Of a stretch of DNA of 64,000 nucleotides, positions 33,713 through 41,944 are shown one piece after another; the stretch's first letter is position 1; every line of letters begins with the position of its first letter. This DNA is from Paenibacillus contaminans (GTDB lineage Bacteria; Bacillota; Bacilli; Paenibacillales; NBRC-103111). The translations under genes were made by a program, and so were the position numbers. The notes under the pieces were generated by a model, which ran no database searches, was not told the DNA's origin, and was given only the letters and a program-made list of their open reading frames with translations. The DNA lies in contig NZ_QMFB01000019.1 in NCBI RefSeq assembly GCF_003285015.1, positions 217 to 64,216 on the forward strand, read 5' to 3'.

Positions 33713-34258
33713 ATTCAAGAGCATGCCGTCATCGAAAGCGTGTTGGCGGGGGAAACGGATGCGTTCCGTGCGATTATCGAAACGTATCAGGCTTATTTGT
33801 ACAGAGCCGTATATCCGATCTTAAACGATCAGAAGGACGCGGAAGACGTGCTTCAGGAAGCGTTCGTCAAAATTTTCGTTTCTCTCCCCCGTTACCAGCA
33901 CCAAGGCTTCAAAACATGGATTACGCGCATCGCCGTCAATACGGCGATTGATTATAGACGCAAGCGCTCCAACCGCAGAGAGTATCTGACCGATACGCAT
34001 GAAGAACACGCGATGCCGGTTTCCGAGAACGCTGCGGAGCTCGAAGTCGTTCGTAAAGAACGCGGCGAGCTGATCGCCAAATATGTGAACGATCTGCCTG
34101 CGAACTATCGGGAGGTCGTCGTCGCTTTTTACCTGGAAGAGAAGTCGTATCAACAAATCGCCGATGAACAAGGCATTGAAATTAAGACGGTGGCGTCAAA
34201 GCTGTTTCGGGCAAGAACCTGGATGAAGAAGCACTGGAAGGAGGAAGACTTGCGATGA
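33713..34258 (+). CDS. ECF-family RNA polymerase sigma factor
   Basis: 181 residues if translation starts at ATT 33713, or 172 if at GTG 33740. AAAGGGGGAG sits six bases before the ATT and no ribosome site precedes the GTG; the extra residues (QEHAVIESVL) are what an ECF N-terminal helix normally has. Region 2 (DAEDVLQEAFVKIF, then WITRIAVNTAIDYRRK) and region 4 (LPANYREVVVAFYLEEKSYQQIADEQGIEIKTVASKLFRAR) are complete. It overlaps the anti-sigma gene by ATGA. It should direct the polymerase to envelope-stress genes, probably including its own operon. I could not fix an ECF-type promoter upstream. Confidence 0.9.
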   Translation: MQEHAVIESVLAGETDAFRAIIETYQAYLYRAVYPILNDQKDAEDVLQEAFVKIFVSLPRYQHQGFKTWITRIAVNTAIDYRRKRSNRREYLTDTHEEHAMPVSENAAELEVVRKERGELIAKYVNDLPANYREVVVAFYLEEKSYQQIADEQGIEIKTVASKLFRARTWMKKHWKEEDLR

Positions 34259-34824
34259 GCGCGAACCATTATAGTAAAGAAGAATGGCAAATGTATGCGG
34301 AAGGCCGCATTGACGATCGCGACAGGGATGCTTTCGAGAAACATTTGTATGAGTGCGACATCTGCATGAATCAATATGTTGAACTGCTGGAAGGGCTAAA
34401 TGATTCGGGAAAGTCGCAAGAGGTGTCTTCTTCGGACGCATGGGAAAGGGATATGCCCGGAAAGGACTTTACGGATCGCGTCATGGCGGCTTTAAAAGAG
34501 CTGGGGGGCACGGCTTTACCCGTTCCAGAAGAATCTGGCGCAGGAGTTGCTGCAGACGGCGGCGTTGATGCGAAAGGCAGCGGGAAGGCTGTCGTCAGCC
34601 AAGTGCCGTTATTCCGCAGACCGTTGTTCCATTATGCGGTGGCGGCTGTTATTACGCTGATATTGATGTCGACCGGGATGTTCCATAACATTTCGTCACG
34701 GGTCGAGCATTTGGAAACGCAGTCCGGCGAACAGCGGGAGCCGATTTCCGAACGGCTGATGGAAAAAACGGTTTCGATGCTGGAAGCGATGCAGGCACAA
34801 AGAGGAGGGGAAAAACATGAATAA
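34255..34824 (+). CDS. Membrane anti-sigma factor (zinc-finger type)
   Basis: 189 residues, ATG 34255 behind AAGGAGGAAG, overlapping the sigma gene by four bases. The N-terminal domain carries the zinc-anti-sigma H-x3-C-x2-C motif (HLYECDIC), so it should bind the cognate sigma factor. A linker rich in Gly, Ala and Val follows, then one membrane helix near residue 125-145 (LFHYAVAAVITLILMSTGMF) and a short extracytoplasmic tail that may receive the signal. Overlap and order make it the partner of the preceding sigma factor. Confidence 0.88.
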   Translation: MSANHYSKEEWQMYAEGRIDDRDRDAFEKHLYECDICMNQYVELLEGLNDSGKSQEVSSSDAWERDMPGKDFTDRVMAALKELGGTALPVPEESGAGVAADGGVDAKGSGKAVVSQVPLFRRPLFHYAVAAVITLILMSTGMFHNISSRVEHLETQSGEQREPISERLMEKTVSMLEAMQAQRGGEKHE

Positions 34825-36082
34825 AAATCCGATCGCCGCATTTTTGCTGTCGTTTATCCCTGGGCTGGGGCACCTCTATTTAGGCCGGTACGTCCGCGGT
34901 GTGCTGTACGGAGGCGCTTCGTTCGGCCCGATTTTCCTATTGATTCTAATGGATTTCGGCAGCGGCGGTTCGATACCGGCAGATTTTGCGATGCTGATGA
35001 TAGGCTTTGCGCTTGTGGCGGCGGCCATCAATATGCTTGATATGATTATTACGCTGTTGGCAAGGGGAAATGGCACTCCGCACGGTGGCGCCGGCATGAA
35101 CAGGAGCTGGACGGGCGACGGAACGAAAACGTATTCCGCAGGTTCTGCAGGCGGCTTCTATGGAAGCCCAGCAAGCGCCGGCGAAGCGGGAGGAGGAACA
35201 CCCGACGGTACGATGGGCGGCAATCTTCCTTACGGACAATACGGACAGGATCAGGCACGGATGTCTTCTCCGCACTGGTCGCCGGCGGAAGCGGCTCAGC
35301 AGCAGGACGAGCGCTTCAAAACGATTTTGCTGTCGTTTATCCCGGGACTCGGCCATTTCCAGCTAGGCCTGATGCAGCGCGGCTTGACGTTTCTCATCAG
35401 CTTTTTCGGATTGTTTGCCATGATCGCCTTTGTTTCGTATATGACGCGGGAAGACGGCTTCTTCGTATTCCTGCTCGGTTTGCCGGTCATCGTGTTTTAC
35501 TGCATATTCGACGCCATCCAGCAGCTGAACCGCAAGCATAGGGGAGAGACGCTCGTAGACCGGAGCATCATCGAGGAGCTTGATCTAAACCGTCAGGACG
35601 GGCGTAAAAGCAAGCTTGTCGCCATGTTCCTATCGATATTTCCCGGAGCCGGGCATATGTACCTCGGCTTGCAGCGCCGCGGCTTGCAGCTGATGGCCGG
35701 TTTTCTGTTCAGCATTTACATCATGGATGTGCTGCGGCTGTCGATTTTCATGTTTTTGATCCCGATCATTTGGTTTTTCAGTTTATTCGATGCGCTCCAG
35801 CTCGTTTCCAAACACGATCGCGAGGAGCTGCAGGATATTCCGCTCGTAGGCTGGCTCCTGAACCATCAAAAATGGCTTGGCATCGCCTTTATCGCATTCG
35901 GAGGTTATTACTTGCTGGATAGAGTCGTGCTGCAGCTATTGGAGCGGAAATTTCCGGAACTTCATATCTCGGGATACTTTCATCAATACTTTCAACTGTT
36001 CGTCATCTCCACGCTGCTGATCGGGGGCGGGCTGAGGCTGCTGCTGGGCAGCTCCGTTAAGAAAGAAGGGGACGGACAATGA
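34817..36082 (+). CDS. Membrane protein with three copies of an SFIPGLGH-type repeat
   Basis: 421 residues, ATG behind AGAGGAGGGG, overlapping the anti-sigma gene by 8 bases. The motif (F/L)LS(F/I)(I/F)PG(L/A)GH occurs at about residues 10, 170 and 268, each followed by x(Y/Q)LG...RG and hydrophobic helices. So the protein is an internal triplication of a TM2-like two-helix unit. A Gly/Ser/Ala-rich loop (about 90-165) separates copies 1 and 2. No enzymatic motif is visible. As part of the sigma operon it is likely an envelope protein or a sensor component. Confidence 0.75.
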   Translation: MNKNPIAAFLLSFIPGLGHLYLGRYVRGVLYGGASFGPIFLLILMDFGSGGSIPADFAMLMIGFALVAAAINMLDMIITLLARGNGTPHGGAGMNRSWTGDGTKTYSAGSAGGFYGSPASAGEAGGGTPDGTMGGNLPYGQYGQDQARMSSPHWSPAEAAQQQDERFKTILLSFIPGLGHFQLGLMQRGLTFLISFFGLFAMIAFVSYMTREDGFFVFLLGLPVIVFYCIFDAIQQLNRKHRGETLVDRSIIEELDLNRQDGRKSKLVAMFLSIFPGAGHMYLGLQRRGLQLMAGFLFSIYIMDVLRLSIFMFLIPIIWFFSLFDALQLVSKHDREELQDIPLVGWLLNHQKWLGIAFIAFGGYYLLDRVVLQLLERKFPELHISGYFHQYFQLFVISTLLIGGGLRLLLGSSVKKEGDGQ

Positions 36083-36750
36083 AGCAATGGCGCGTAGGAA
36101 CCTTTTCGATGGGGATCTCGCTTATTATGGCGGGGGTTACGTTATTGATCTCGTCGTGGCAAGGGCTTTCCGCGTTCGATACGTTGATTGCGTGGTGGCC
36201 GGTCGTGTTCGTTATGATCGGAATTGAAATATTGCTGTTCGCCGTATTGTCCAAAACGGAAAATCGGATCGTGAAGTACGACGTGTTCAGCGTACTGTTC
36301 GTGGGTTTGATCGGATGTTTGTGCCTCGGCTATGCGATGCTGGCATCAACCGGGCTGCTTAACGAAGTCAGATATGCGGTAGGCTCGACCGAACGTTCGC
36401 TGGATCTGCCGAAGGTGTCGGAGAACGTGCCGGCGGATGTGAATCGGATCGTCGTACAGTTCGGAGGCCGGCAGCCGAAAATCGATAAAACGGCGGATCG
36501 TTCCGTCTCCTTATTCGGAAATTACCGGGTCCGGACCTCTTCGGAACGGAATATCGAGGCGTTAAAGCCGGACGAGGTCGCGACGGTGCAAACGGTCGGT
36601 ACGACCATGTACGTATCCGTTAAAGAATTGCCGCGGAAGCGGGGGTTAACGGATGAATATCCTTATGCGGCGGTGACGGTCGTCCTGCCTCAGGATATCC
36701 CCGTCGAGCTTCGAGGCGCAAGCAATCAGGAAATTGGATTCAGCCAATGA
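36079..36750 (+). CDS. LiaF/DUF5668-like membrane protein
   Basis: 223 residues, overlapping the previous gene by ATGA. Four membrane segments occupy the first 100 residues in the pattern of LiaI/DUF5668 proteins (FSMGISLIMAGVTLLIS, WWPVVFVMIGIEILLFAVL). A soluble beta-rich part with a DUF2154-like look follows. It ends the four-gene sigma/anti-sigma operon before a terminator. LiaF-type proteins keep envelope-stress kinases off; here the link would be to the ECF pair. Homology beyond the membrane part is tentative. Confidence 0.65.
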   Translation: MKQWRVGTFSMGISLIMAGVTLLISSWQGLSAFDTLIAWWPVVFVMIGIEILLFAVLSKTENRIVKYDVFSVLFVGLIGCLCLGYAMLASTGLLNEVRYAVGSTERSLDLPKVSENVPADVNRIVVQFGGRQPKIDKTADRSVSLFGNYRVRTSSERNIEALKPDEVATVQTVGTTMYVSVKELPRKRGLTDEYPYAAVTVVLPQDIPVELRGASNQEIGFSQ

Positions 36751-36760
36751 AACGGATATA

Positions 36761-36806
36761 AAAAAAGCCCGCGTCCGCACGAAGGTGCAGACTAGCGGGT
36801 TTTTGC
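36761..36806 (+). terminator. Terminator of the sigma-factor operon
   Basis: AAAAAGCCCGC pairs with GCGGGTTTTT and holds an inner GTC-c-GCAC / GTGC-a-GAC stem. The A and T runs on both sides would let it work for the leftward exporter genes too. Confidence 0.85.
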
Positions 36807-36866
36807 GTATATCAGCTGAAAAGCCATTGGTGGACGGCTTAACTCGAAAAGGCTCTTCGAGCGCTG

Positions 36867-38942
36867 TCAGCTTGCGCCTTGCTGCAGCCGGTACATTTGA
36901 GCGTAACGTCCCTGCAGGCCAAGAAGCGATTCATGCGTGCCCCGTTCAACGATTTCGCCGCGGTGCAGCACGAGAATAAGATCGGCGCTGCGGATGGTCG
37001 ACAGCCGGTGCGCGATGATGAAGGTGGTCCGGCCCTTTTTTAGCACCTCAAGCGCGTTTTGGATGACCGCCTCCGTCTCCGTATCGATGCTGGAGGTGGC
37101 TTCGTCAAGAATGAGAATCGCAGGATTAAATGCGAGCGCCCGCGCGAACGAAATCAACTGCCGCTGCCCGGCCGACAGGGTGGCCCCTTTCTCCAGTACA
37201 GGCTCGTCATAACCTTTGGGCAGTCCGGCCAATATTTGCGCTCCGCCGACGTCGTTCAGCGCCTGCGCGACTTGCGCCCGGCTAATGGCCGGATCGTTCA
37301 GACTGACATTCGACGCTACGGTGCCGGTGAACAAATACGGGTCCTGCAGCACAATGCCCATATGCTCGCGCAAAGGCTGCTTGGGGATGGCCGACGTATC
37401 CTGGCCGTCGATCGTGATCGTCCCGCGCTGCGGGTCGTAAAAACGGAATAGCAGGTTCATAATGGAGCTTTTGCCGGAACCGGTATGACCGACAAGCGCG
37501 ACCGTCTGGCCTTGCTTGGCTTCGAACGAAATGCCGCGCAGCACGTAATCGTCTTTGTAAGCGAACCAGACGTTGTCGAACCGGACGTTGCCCTGGTAGC
37601 GGGGAAGCTGTCCTTGCGCGACATCCGTTCCCTGCTCGTCGATCAGCTCGAATACGCGCTGGGCGGCGATACGGGCTTGTTCCAGCATGCCAAGCTGGTT
37701 CACCATCCCGTTAAGCGGCTGGAAGAGCCTGCCGAGATAGTCGATGAAGGCATACAGCACGCCGAAGGTGATGGCGCCCCCGAACGTAAACGAACCGCCG
37801 CCAAAGTACCAGACGACGCCGGCGAATGCGAAATTTTTCAGCACGTTGACAAGATTGAACGAGGTAAGCGCGTTAAGGTGCTGCATTTTGTTTTGGTAGA
37901 CGAAATATTCGGTATTGAGCGCTTCGAATTCATCCATCGTTTGCTTCTGCCGGCGGAACGCGCGAATGACCGTCATACCTTGTATGGACTCGTTGATGAT
38001 GCCGTTCAAATCGCTGATTCGCGCGCGGATAATCTGGTTGTAGCGGCCGGCGTACTTGCGGTACAGCCAGATCCAGGCGACCAGAAGCGGTATAATAACG
38101 AGACAAATCGCGGCAAGCCTCGGGCTGAGCAGAAACAATGCGGCATAAATGCCGATCATGTTGATCGCGCCGGAGAAAAACTGAGTCAGCACCGAAACGA
38201 ATAAATCTTTGACCGCTTCCGTATCATTCGTTACGCGGGAGACGACCTTCCCGGCCGGCATGTTGTCGAAATAATTAATAGGAAGCCTTTGGATTTGTTT
38301 ATACAGGTCCAAACGAAGCTTTTGCACGATGCGGTTGGCCGCCGTTTGGAGAAAGTATTTTTGCCCGTAATGGAATGCCGATGCGACGGCGAGAAGCAGC
38401 AGATATAGGCCGGCCAGCTCGATCAGTCCGCGTACCTCCGGTTTATAGAACGCGAACAATTCGCCGGGCGATAACGTCTGGACGGCATAGGAAGCGACTT
38501 TGCCGTCTTTGCGTACGACAAGACTGCCGTCCGTTAGGGAACGTTCGCCGTCGAAACGCAGCGGCTCATTGACGAACACAAAATGCTTCCCCGTCTGGAT
38601 GACGCGTACCTCCCGGCCGGCTTCCGCACCTTTCGGCAGTTTGTCGCTGCGGACGTATTGCTTGTCCCGATAGCCGACAATATCGTCGGGATCAATCGTA
38701 TTGCCGGCATCGCCGACACCTGTAGGTGCCGTTATTTCATACCAGGGCTTTTCGATGCCGAGAATATGCGTATCGATCATCGTCTTCGCGATAAAGGGAC
38801 CGCACAGCTCTGCGAATACGGCGACGGCAAGCATCGCGAGACCGACGGTGAAACGGCGTTTATACTGAAGCGCGTACCGAAGCAAGCGGCTTCCGGCACC
38901 GGCGGTTTTTGGGCTGTTATTTATCGTTCCTCCGGCGCTCAC
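36867..38942 (-). CDS. yheH: Heterodimeric multidrug ABC exporter, consensus-site subunit (YheH type)
   Basis: 691 residues, GTG start overlapping the partner gene by four bases (GTGA). Six membrane helices with an insert of roughly 100 residues between the first two (about 55-160) lead to an ATPase domain: Walker A GHTGSGKSS, a signature that reads LSAGQ instead of LSGGQ, and Walker B LILDEATSSID with the normal catalytic Glu. The long N-terminal insert and size fit YheH (BmrD) of B. subtilis, which pairs with YheI to pump drugs outward. It is second in the operon. Confidence 0.88.
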   Translation of the reverse strand: MSAGGTINNSPKTAGAGSRLLRYALQYKRRFTVGLAMLAVAVFAELCGPFIAKTMIDTHILGIEKPWYEITAPTGVGDAGNTIDPDDIVGYRDKQYVRSDKLPKGAEAGREVRVIQTGKHFVFVNEPLRFDGERSLTDGSLVVRKDGKVASYAVQTLSPGELFAFYKPEVRGLIELAGLYLLLLAVASAFHYGQKYFLQTAANRIVQKLRLDLYKQIQRLPINYFDNMPAGKVVSRVTNDTEAVKDLFVSVLTQFFSGAINMIGIYAALFLLSPRLAAICLVIIPLLVAWIWLYRKYAGRYNQIIRARISDLNGIINESIQGMTVIRAFRRQKQTMDEFEALNTEYFVYQNKMQHLNALTSFNLVNVLKNFAFAGVVWYFGGGSFTFGGAITFGVLYAFIDYLGRLFQPLNGMVNQLGMLEQARIAAQRVFELIDEQGTDVAQGQLPRYQGNVRFDNVWFAYKDDYVLRGISFEAKQGQTVALVGHTGSGKSSIMNLLFRFYDPQRGTITIDGQDTSAIPKQPLREHMGIVLQDPYLFTGTVASNVSLNDPAISRAQVAQALNDVGGAQILAGLPKGYDEPVLEKGATLSAGQRQLISFARALAFNPAILILDEATSSIDTETEAVIQNALEVLKKGRTTFIIAHRLSTIRSADLILVLHRGEIVERGTHESLLGLQGRYAQMYRLQQGAS

Positions 38943-40705
38943 TTCGATTCACCGCCTTCTTCTTCGGATAAGTTGGCTTCGACCTGCTGGCGCTCGTATT
39001 GTTCGCGATACCAGCCGCCTGCTTGCAGCAGCTGCTCGTGCGTGCCCTGCTCGACGATATGGCCGCCCTCCAATACGATAATTAGATCGGCGTGTTGTAC
39101 GGCGGAAAGCCGATGGGTAGCGATCATCGTCGTTTTATCGGTGCGGAGACGGCGTACGTTCGCAATAATTGCCGCCTCCGTCTTGGCGTCGACGGCGGAC
39201 AGGGAATCATCGAGAATGAGCATCTCCGGCTCGGCTATGAGAGCGCGCGCAATCGCGACCCGCTGCTTTTGTCCGCCGGAAAGCGCTACGCCTTTCTCAC
39301 CGACAAGCGTGTCGAGGCCGTTTGCTAGAAGCGGAATATCGCGCAGGAAATAGGCCGCTTCAAGCGACTTTGCGATATCCTCTTCGGTTGCATCTGGTTT
39401 GCCGAACCGGATATTTTCGCGGACCGTTTTCGAGAACAGCATTTGTTCCTGTGGCACATAACCGATTGCCCCGTGCAAGCTTTCAAGCGATATTTGCTCG
39501 ATCGGAACGCCGGCAAGCGAGACGATGCCCTTGCCGCTCGGATAGTCGCGAAGAAGCTGACGAATCAGCGTCGTTTTGCCGCTGCCGGTCCTGCCGACGA
39601 TGCCGAGCGTCTGACCAGGCTCCAGCCTGAATGAAATATCCGTTAAATTGTCCGTTTCGGAGGAAGGATAACGGAATGTAACACGCTCGAAGCGCAATGT
39701 TTTCGTTCCGGACGGGGGCTTCGGCTCATCGCTGTCGGCCACATCCGGCTTGTAAGCGAGCGTCTCGTTAACCCTGTCGAGGGATGCGTTGCCGCGCTGC
39801 ATAATATTGATGAGCTCGCCGATCGCAAACATGGGCCAAACCATCATTCCGAGGTAAACGTTAAACGTAACGAGCTCGCCGAGTGTGATTTCGTTGCGGA
39901 ATACAAGATAAGCGCCGTAACCGAGCCCGATTAAATAGCTGGCGCCTACAAGCAGCTTCACTGTCGGCTCGAACAGGGCGTCGATCCGGGTAACGTCGGT
40001 ATTTCGCTCATATACGTCATCGGTTAGCTTCGCAAATTTCGCCTGATCCGCCGTTTCCTGAACATAAGCGCGAATAACGCGAACGCCGGCCGCTGCTTCA
40101 AGCACATGGTCGTTCAATTGGCCGAACGATTCTTGTGACGAGCGGAAGCGTTCGTGAATTTTTTTGCCGTACAGGCTCATCACAAGGGCGATTAAGGGCA
40201 ATGGAATAAGCGCAGCAAGGGTCAGCTTCCAGCTGATGAGGTAGCCCATCGCAAATAAAATGACCAGCATAAAGCCGCTGGAATCGACTAGCGTAAGGAT
40301 GCCGAAACCGGCGGTCGCGGAAATCGCCCGCAGGTCGTTCGTCGCGCGAGCCATCAGATCGCCGGTCCGGTTGCGCTCGAAGAAGGTCGGCGTCATGCGT
40401 AGGAGATGGCGCATGAAACGGGAGCGGAGCATACGTTCGATCAGGAACGCCCCGCCGAACAACTGATACATCCAGTAGTAAGAAACGACATAAATGACGG
40501 CCATGACGGCGGTAAATTGAAGCAGGAAAGCCGTTAGCTCCGACTTGGTCAGCGTTCCCTGCTGAATCCGGTCGATCGCGCTGCCGATCATGCGCGGCGG
40601 CACGAGCTCGAGCACGCCGACAATAACGAGGAGCGTCACGGCGATGGAGTAACGAATCCAGTGCATTTTATAAAACCAGCGAAGCTTGTAGAGTACGGCG
40701 AACAA
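38939..40705 (-). CDS. yheI: Heterodimeric multidrug ABC exporter, degenerate-site subunit (YheI type)
   Basis: 588 residues, TTG start behind GAGGAGG on the minus strand. Six membrane helices, then an ATPase domain with Walker A GRTGSGKTT, canonical signature ALSGGQKQR, and Walker B LILDDSLSAVD, where Asp replaces the catalytic Glu. This is the hallmark of YheI (BmrC), whose complex has one inactive ATP site. Length matches YheI closely. No drug-sensing leader peptide like bmrB is seen; the 73-base gap to tadA instead contains hairpin repeat copy C. Confidence 0.89.
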   Translation of the reverse strand: MFAVLYKLRWFYKMHWIRYSIAVTLLVIVGVLELVPPRMIGSAIDRIQQGTLTKSELTAFLLQFTAVMAVIYVVSYYWMYQLFGGAFLIERMLRSRFMRHLLRMTPTFFERNRTGDLMARATNDLRAISATAGFGILTLVDSSGFMLVILFAMGYLISWKLTLAALIPLPLIALVMSLYGKKIHERFRSSQESFGQLNDHVLEAAAGVRVIRAYVQETADQAKFAKLTDDVYERNTDVTRIDALFEPTVKLLVGASYLIGLGYGAYLVFRNEITLGELVTFNVYLGMMVWPMFAIGELINIMQRGNASLDRVNETLAYKPDVADSDEPKPPSGTKTLRFERVTFRYPSSETDNLTDISFRLEPGQTLGIVGRTGSGKTTLIRQLLRDYPSGKGIVSLAGVPIEQISLESLHGAIGYVPQEQMLFSKTVRENIRFGKPDATEEDIAKSLEAAYFLRDIPLLANGLDTLVGEKGVALSGGQKQRVAIARALIAEPEMLILDDSLSAVDAKTEAAIIANVRRLRTDKTTMIATHRLSAVQHADLIIVLEGGHIVEQGTHEQLLQAGGWYREQYERQQVEANLSEEEGGESK

Positions 40706-40727
40706 GGTTGTATCCTCCTCCGTTGAT

Positions 40728-40788
40728 TGTTCATTTCCGGTAAACGCGAACGGCCCTCATAAAATAAGGCGCCGCCGTTTAGCCTTGT
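40728..40788 (+). repeat. Interspersed hairpin repeat, copy C
   Basis: Shares TGTTC-ATTTCCGGTAAACGCG and GCCGTTTAGCCTTG with copies A and B. It lies between tadA and the exporter genes and includes the last codons of tadA. Confidence 0.7.
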
Positions 40789-41273
40789 TCAACGGACGGG
40801 GACGATTGCTGCTTGCGCAACTCCCTAAGCTCGCGGAAAAAACGCGACAGCCGTTCGCTGCATGCTTCCTGCAGCACGCCTTGCGTAAGCTCAACGCGGT
40901 GATTGAAACGCTCCTCCTGAAGCAAGTTCATGAGCGTTCCCGCACATCCGGCTTTAGGATCGCTCGTGCCGAAGATGACATGAGGGATTCTGGCTTGAAC
41001 GATGGCGCCCGCGCACATCGGACAAGGCTCCAGCGTGACGTACAGCTTGCAATCCAGCAGCCTCCAGGCGCCGAGATTCCGGCTGGCTTCGCGAATGGCG
41101 ATCATCTCCGCATGAGCGGTAGGATCAAGGGACGTTTCACGTAAATTATAGCCGCGTCCGACGACTTCCCCGTTGCGAACGATGACGGCGCCGATCGGCA
41201 CCTCGCCGATAGCTGCGGCTTTCTCCGCTTCCTCCATCGCCATGCGCATCCATAACATATGTTCTTCTTCCAA
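40779..41273 (-). CDS. tadA: tRNA-specific adenosine deaminase
   Basis: 164 residues, TTG start behind AAAGAGGTG on the minus strand. TadA converts adenosine 34 of tRNA-Arg(ACG) to inosine. The zinc site is complete: HAE in PTAHAEMIAI and PCxxC in LEPCPMCAGA. The surrounding GYNLRET and NLGAWRLLDCKLYVTLEPC segments are typical. Its last codons lie inside repeat copy C, suggesting the repeat inserted or arose at the gene end. In B. subtilis tadA also lies on the origin side, downstream of serS, although the intervening genes differ. Confidence 0.95.
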   Translation of the reverse strand: MEEEHMLWMRMAMEEAEKAAAIGEVPIGAVIVRNGEVVGRGYNLRETSLDPTAHAEMIAIREASRNLGAWRLLDCKLYVTLEPCPMCAGAIVQARIPHVIFGTSDPKAGCAGTLMNLLQEERFNHRVELTQGVLQEACSERLSRFFRELRELRKQQSSPSVEQG

Positions 41274-41433
41274 GGGTACACCTCTTTACGTTCATAACGT
41301 TCCATTTAAGGGTATAGGCATAGTTTGCAGTGCCGCTTATTTGCATAATAAAGTGATAGCAGCTATCCCCAAGAGGATAACCGAAAGGCCGGCTCGATAT
41401 ATCCACTGTGGACGGTTATGACGAATTTTATGA

Positions 41434-41487
41434 TTATCCACATGCTGTGCATAACTTTGTGGATAACATTGTTCGTAATGTGGACAA
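41434..41487. promoter_or_regulatory. DnaA-box cluster
   Basis: Perfect boxes TTATCCACA (41434-41442) and, inverted, TGTGGATAA (41458-41466), with relaxed inverted box TGTGCATAA (41446-41454) exactly midway, so three sites sit at 12-base steps. One-mismatch sites follow: TGTGGACAA (41479-41487) and TGTGGATAG (41633-41641). The 671-base gap 41274-41944 otherwise contains no convincing gene; an AT-rich stretch (about 41760-41830) precedes the riboswitch. Confidence 0.75.
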
Positions 41488-41825
41488 AGCAAGCGGTATC
41501 CTCATTGTACGTCGGGCGGGACGTTAGGGCAAGTCGGCGAATTGCTTGTAAAAACGGGAATTTATTTGCGCGAAGAATGAAGGATTCCCGACTTCATACC
41601 ATGTGAATATATGTTCCATGATGTGGATGTCTTGTGGATAGGAATCTATGAATCTCAAGGCCATGATCATACAGAAATGGTAGAATGACTTCATCAAGTC
41701 GGGCCGCCTTCATGTAGCACGGGGAGCTGCTGGCGGTGAGGAAAAACGCAGAGCTAGACATGGAAAATATTGAATATACAAAAGGACAAGGTATATGGTA
41801 TACTTTACCTGATAAATAAATATTT

Positions 41826-41932
41826 TTTTCGGTGCTTTCCGCCGATAAAGGCAAATTTAGCGAAAGCTAAAGACGCAAAACTATAGGGTCTTCCTTAGTA
41901 CTCGTACTAAAAAGACAGCCAGCTGCCGAAAT
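41826..41932 (+). promoter_or_regulatory. Cyclic-di-GMP-I (GEMM-I) riboswitch
   Basis: The conserved core is readable in order: AAAGGCAAA, P2 stem TTTAGC with GAAA tetraloop and GCTAAA (41856-41871), GACGCAAA (41872-41879), then GGGTCTT closing a second stem topped by TTAGTA-ctcg-TACTAA and AAGAC, and ACAGCCAGCTGCC. P1 can form from TTTCGG (41826) and CCGAAA (41926). The ribosome site GGAGG (41934) starts two bases after P1, so control is probably at translation initiation. TATACT at 41799-41804 is a plausible -10. Confidence 0.93.
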
Positions 41933-41944
41933 GGAGGCTTTTTT

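Noticed and set aside
37485..38204. Rightward open frame inside the leftward exporter gene
   Set aside because: Complement of an ABC exporter with intact motifs; no domain or ribosome site of its own.
41418..41606. Small open frame across the DnaA-box cluster
   Set aside because: No ribosome site, no recognisable protein, and it would run through the clustered DnaA sites.
41434..41641. Chromosomal replication origin
   Set aside because: Neither dnaA nor dnaN is adjacent and the number of boxes is small; a regulatory or titration cluster fits better.
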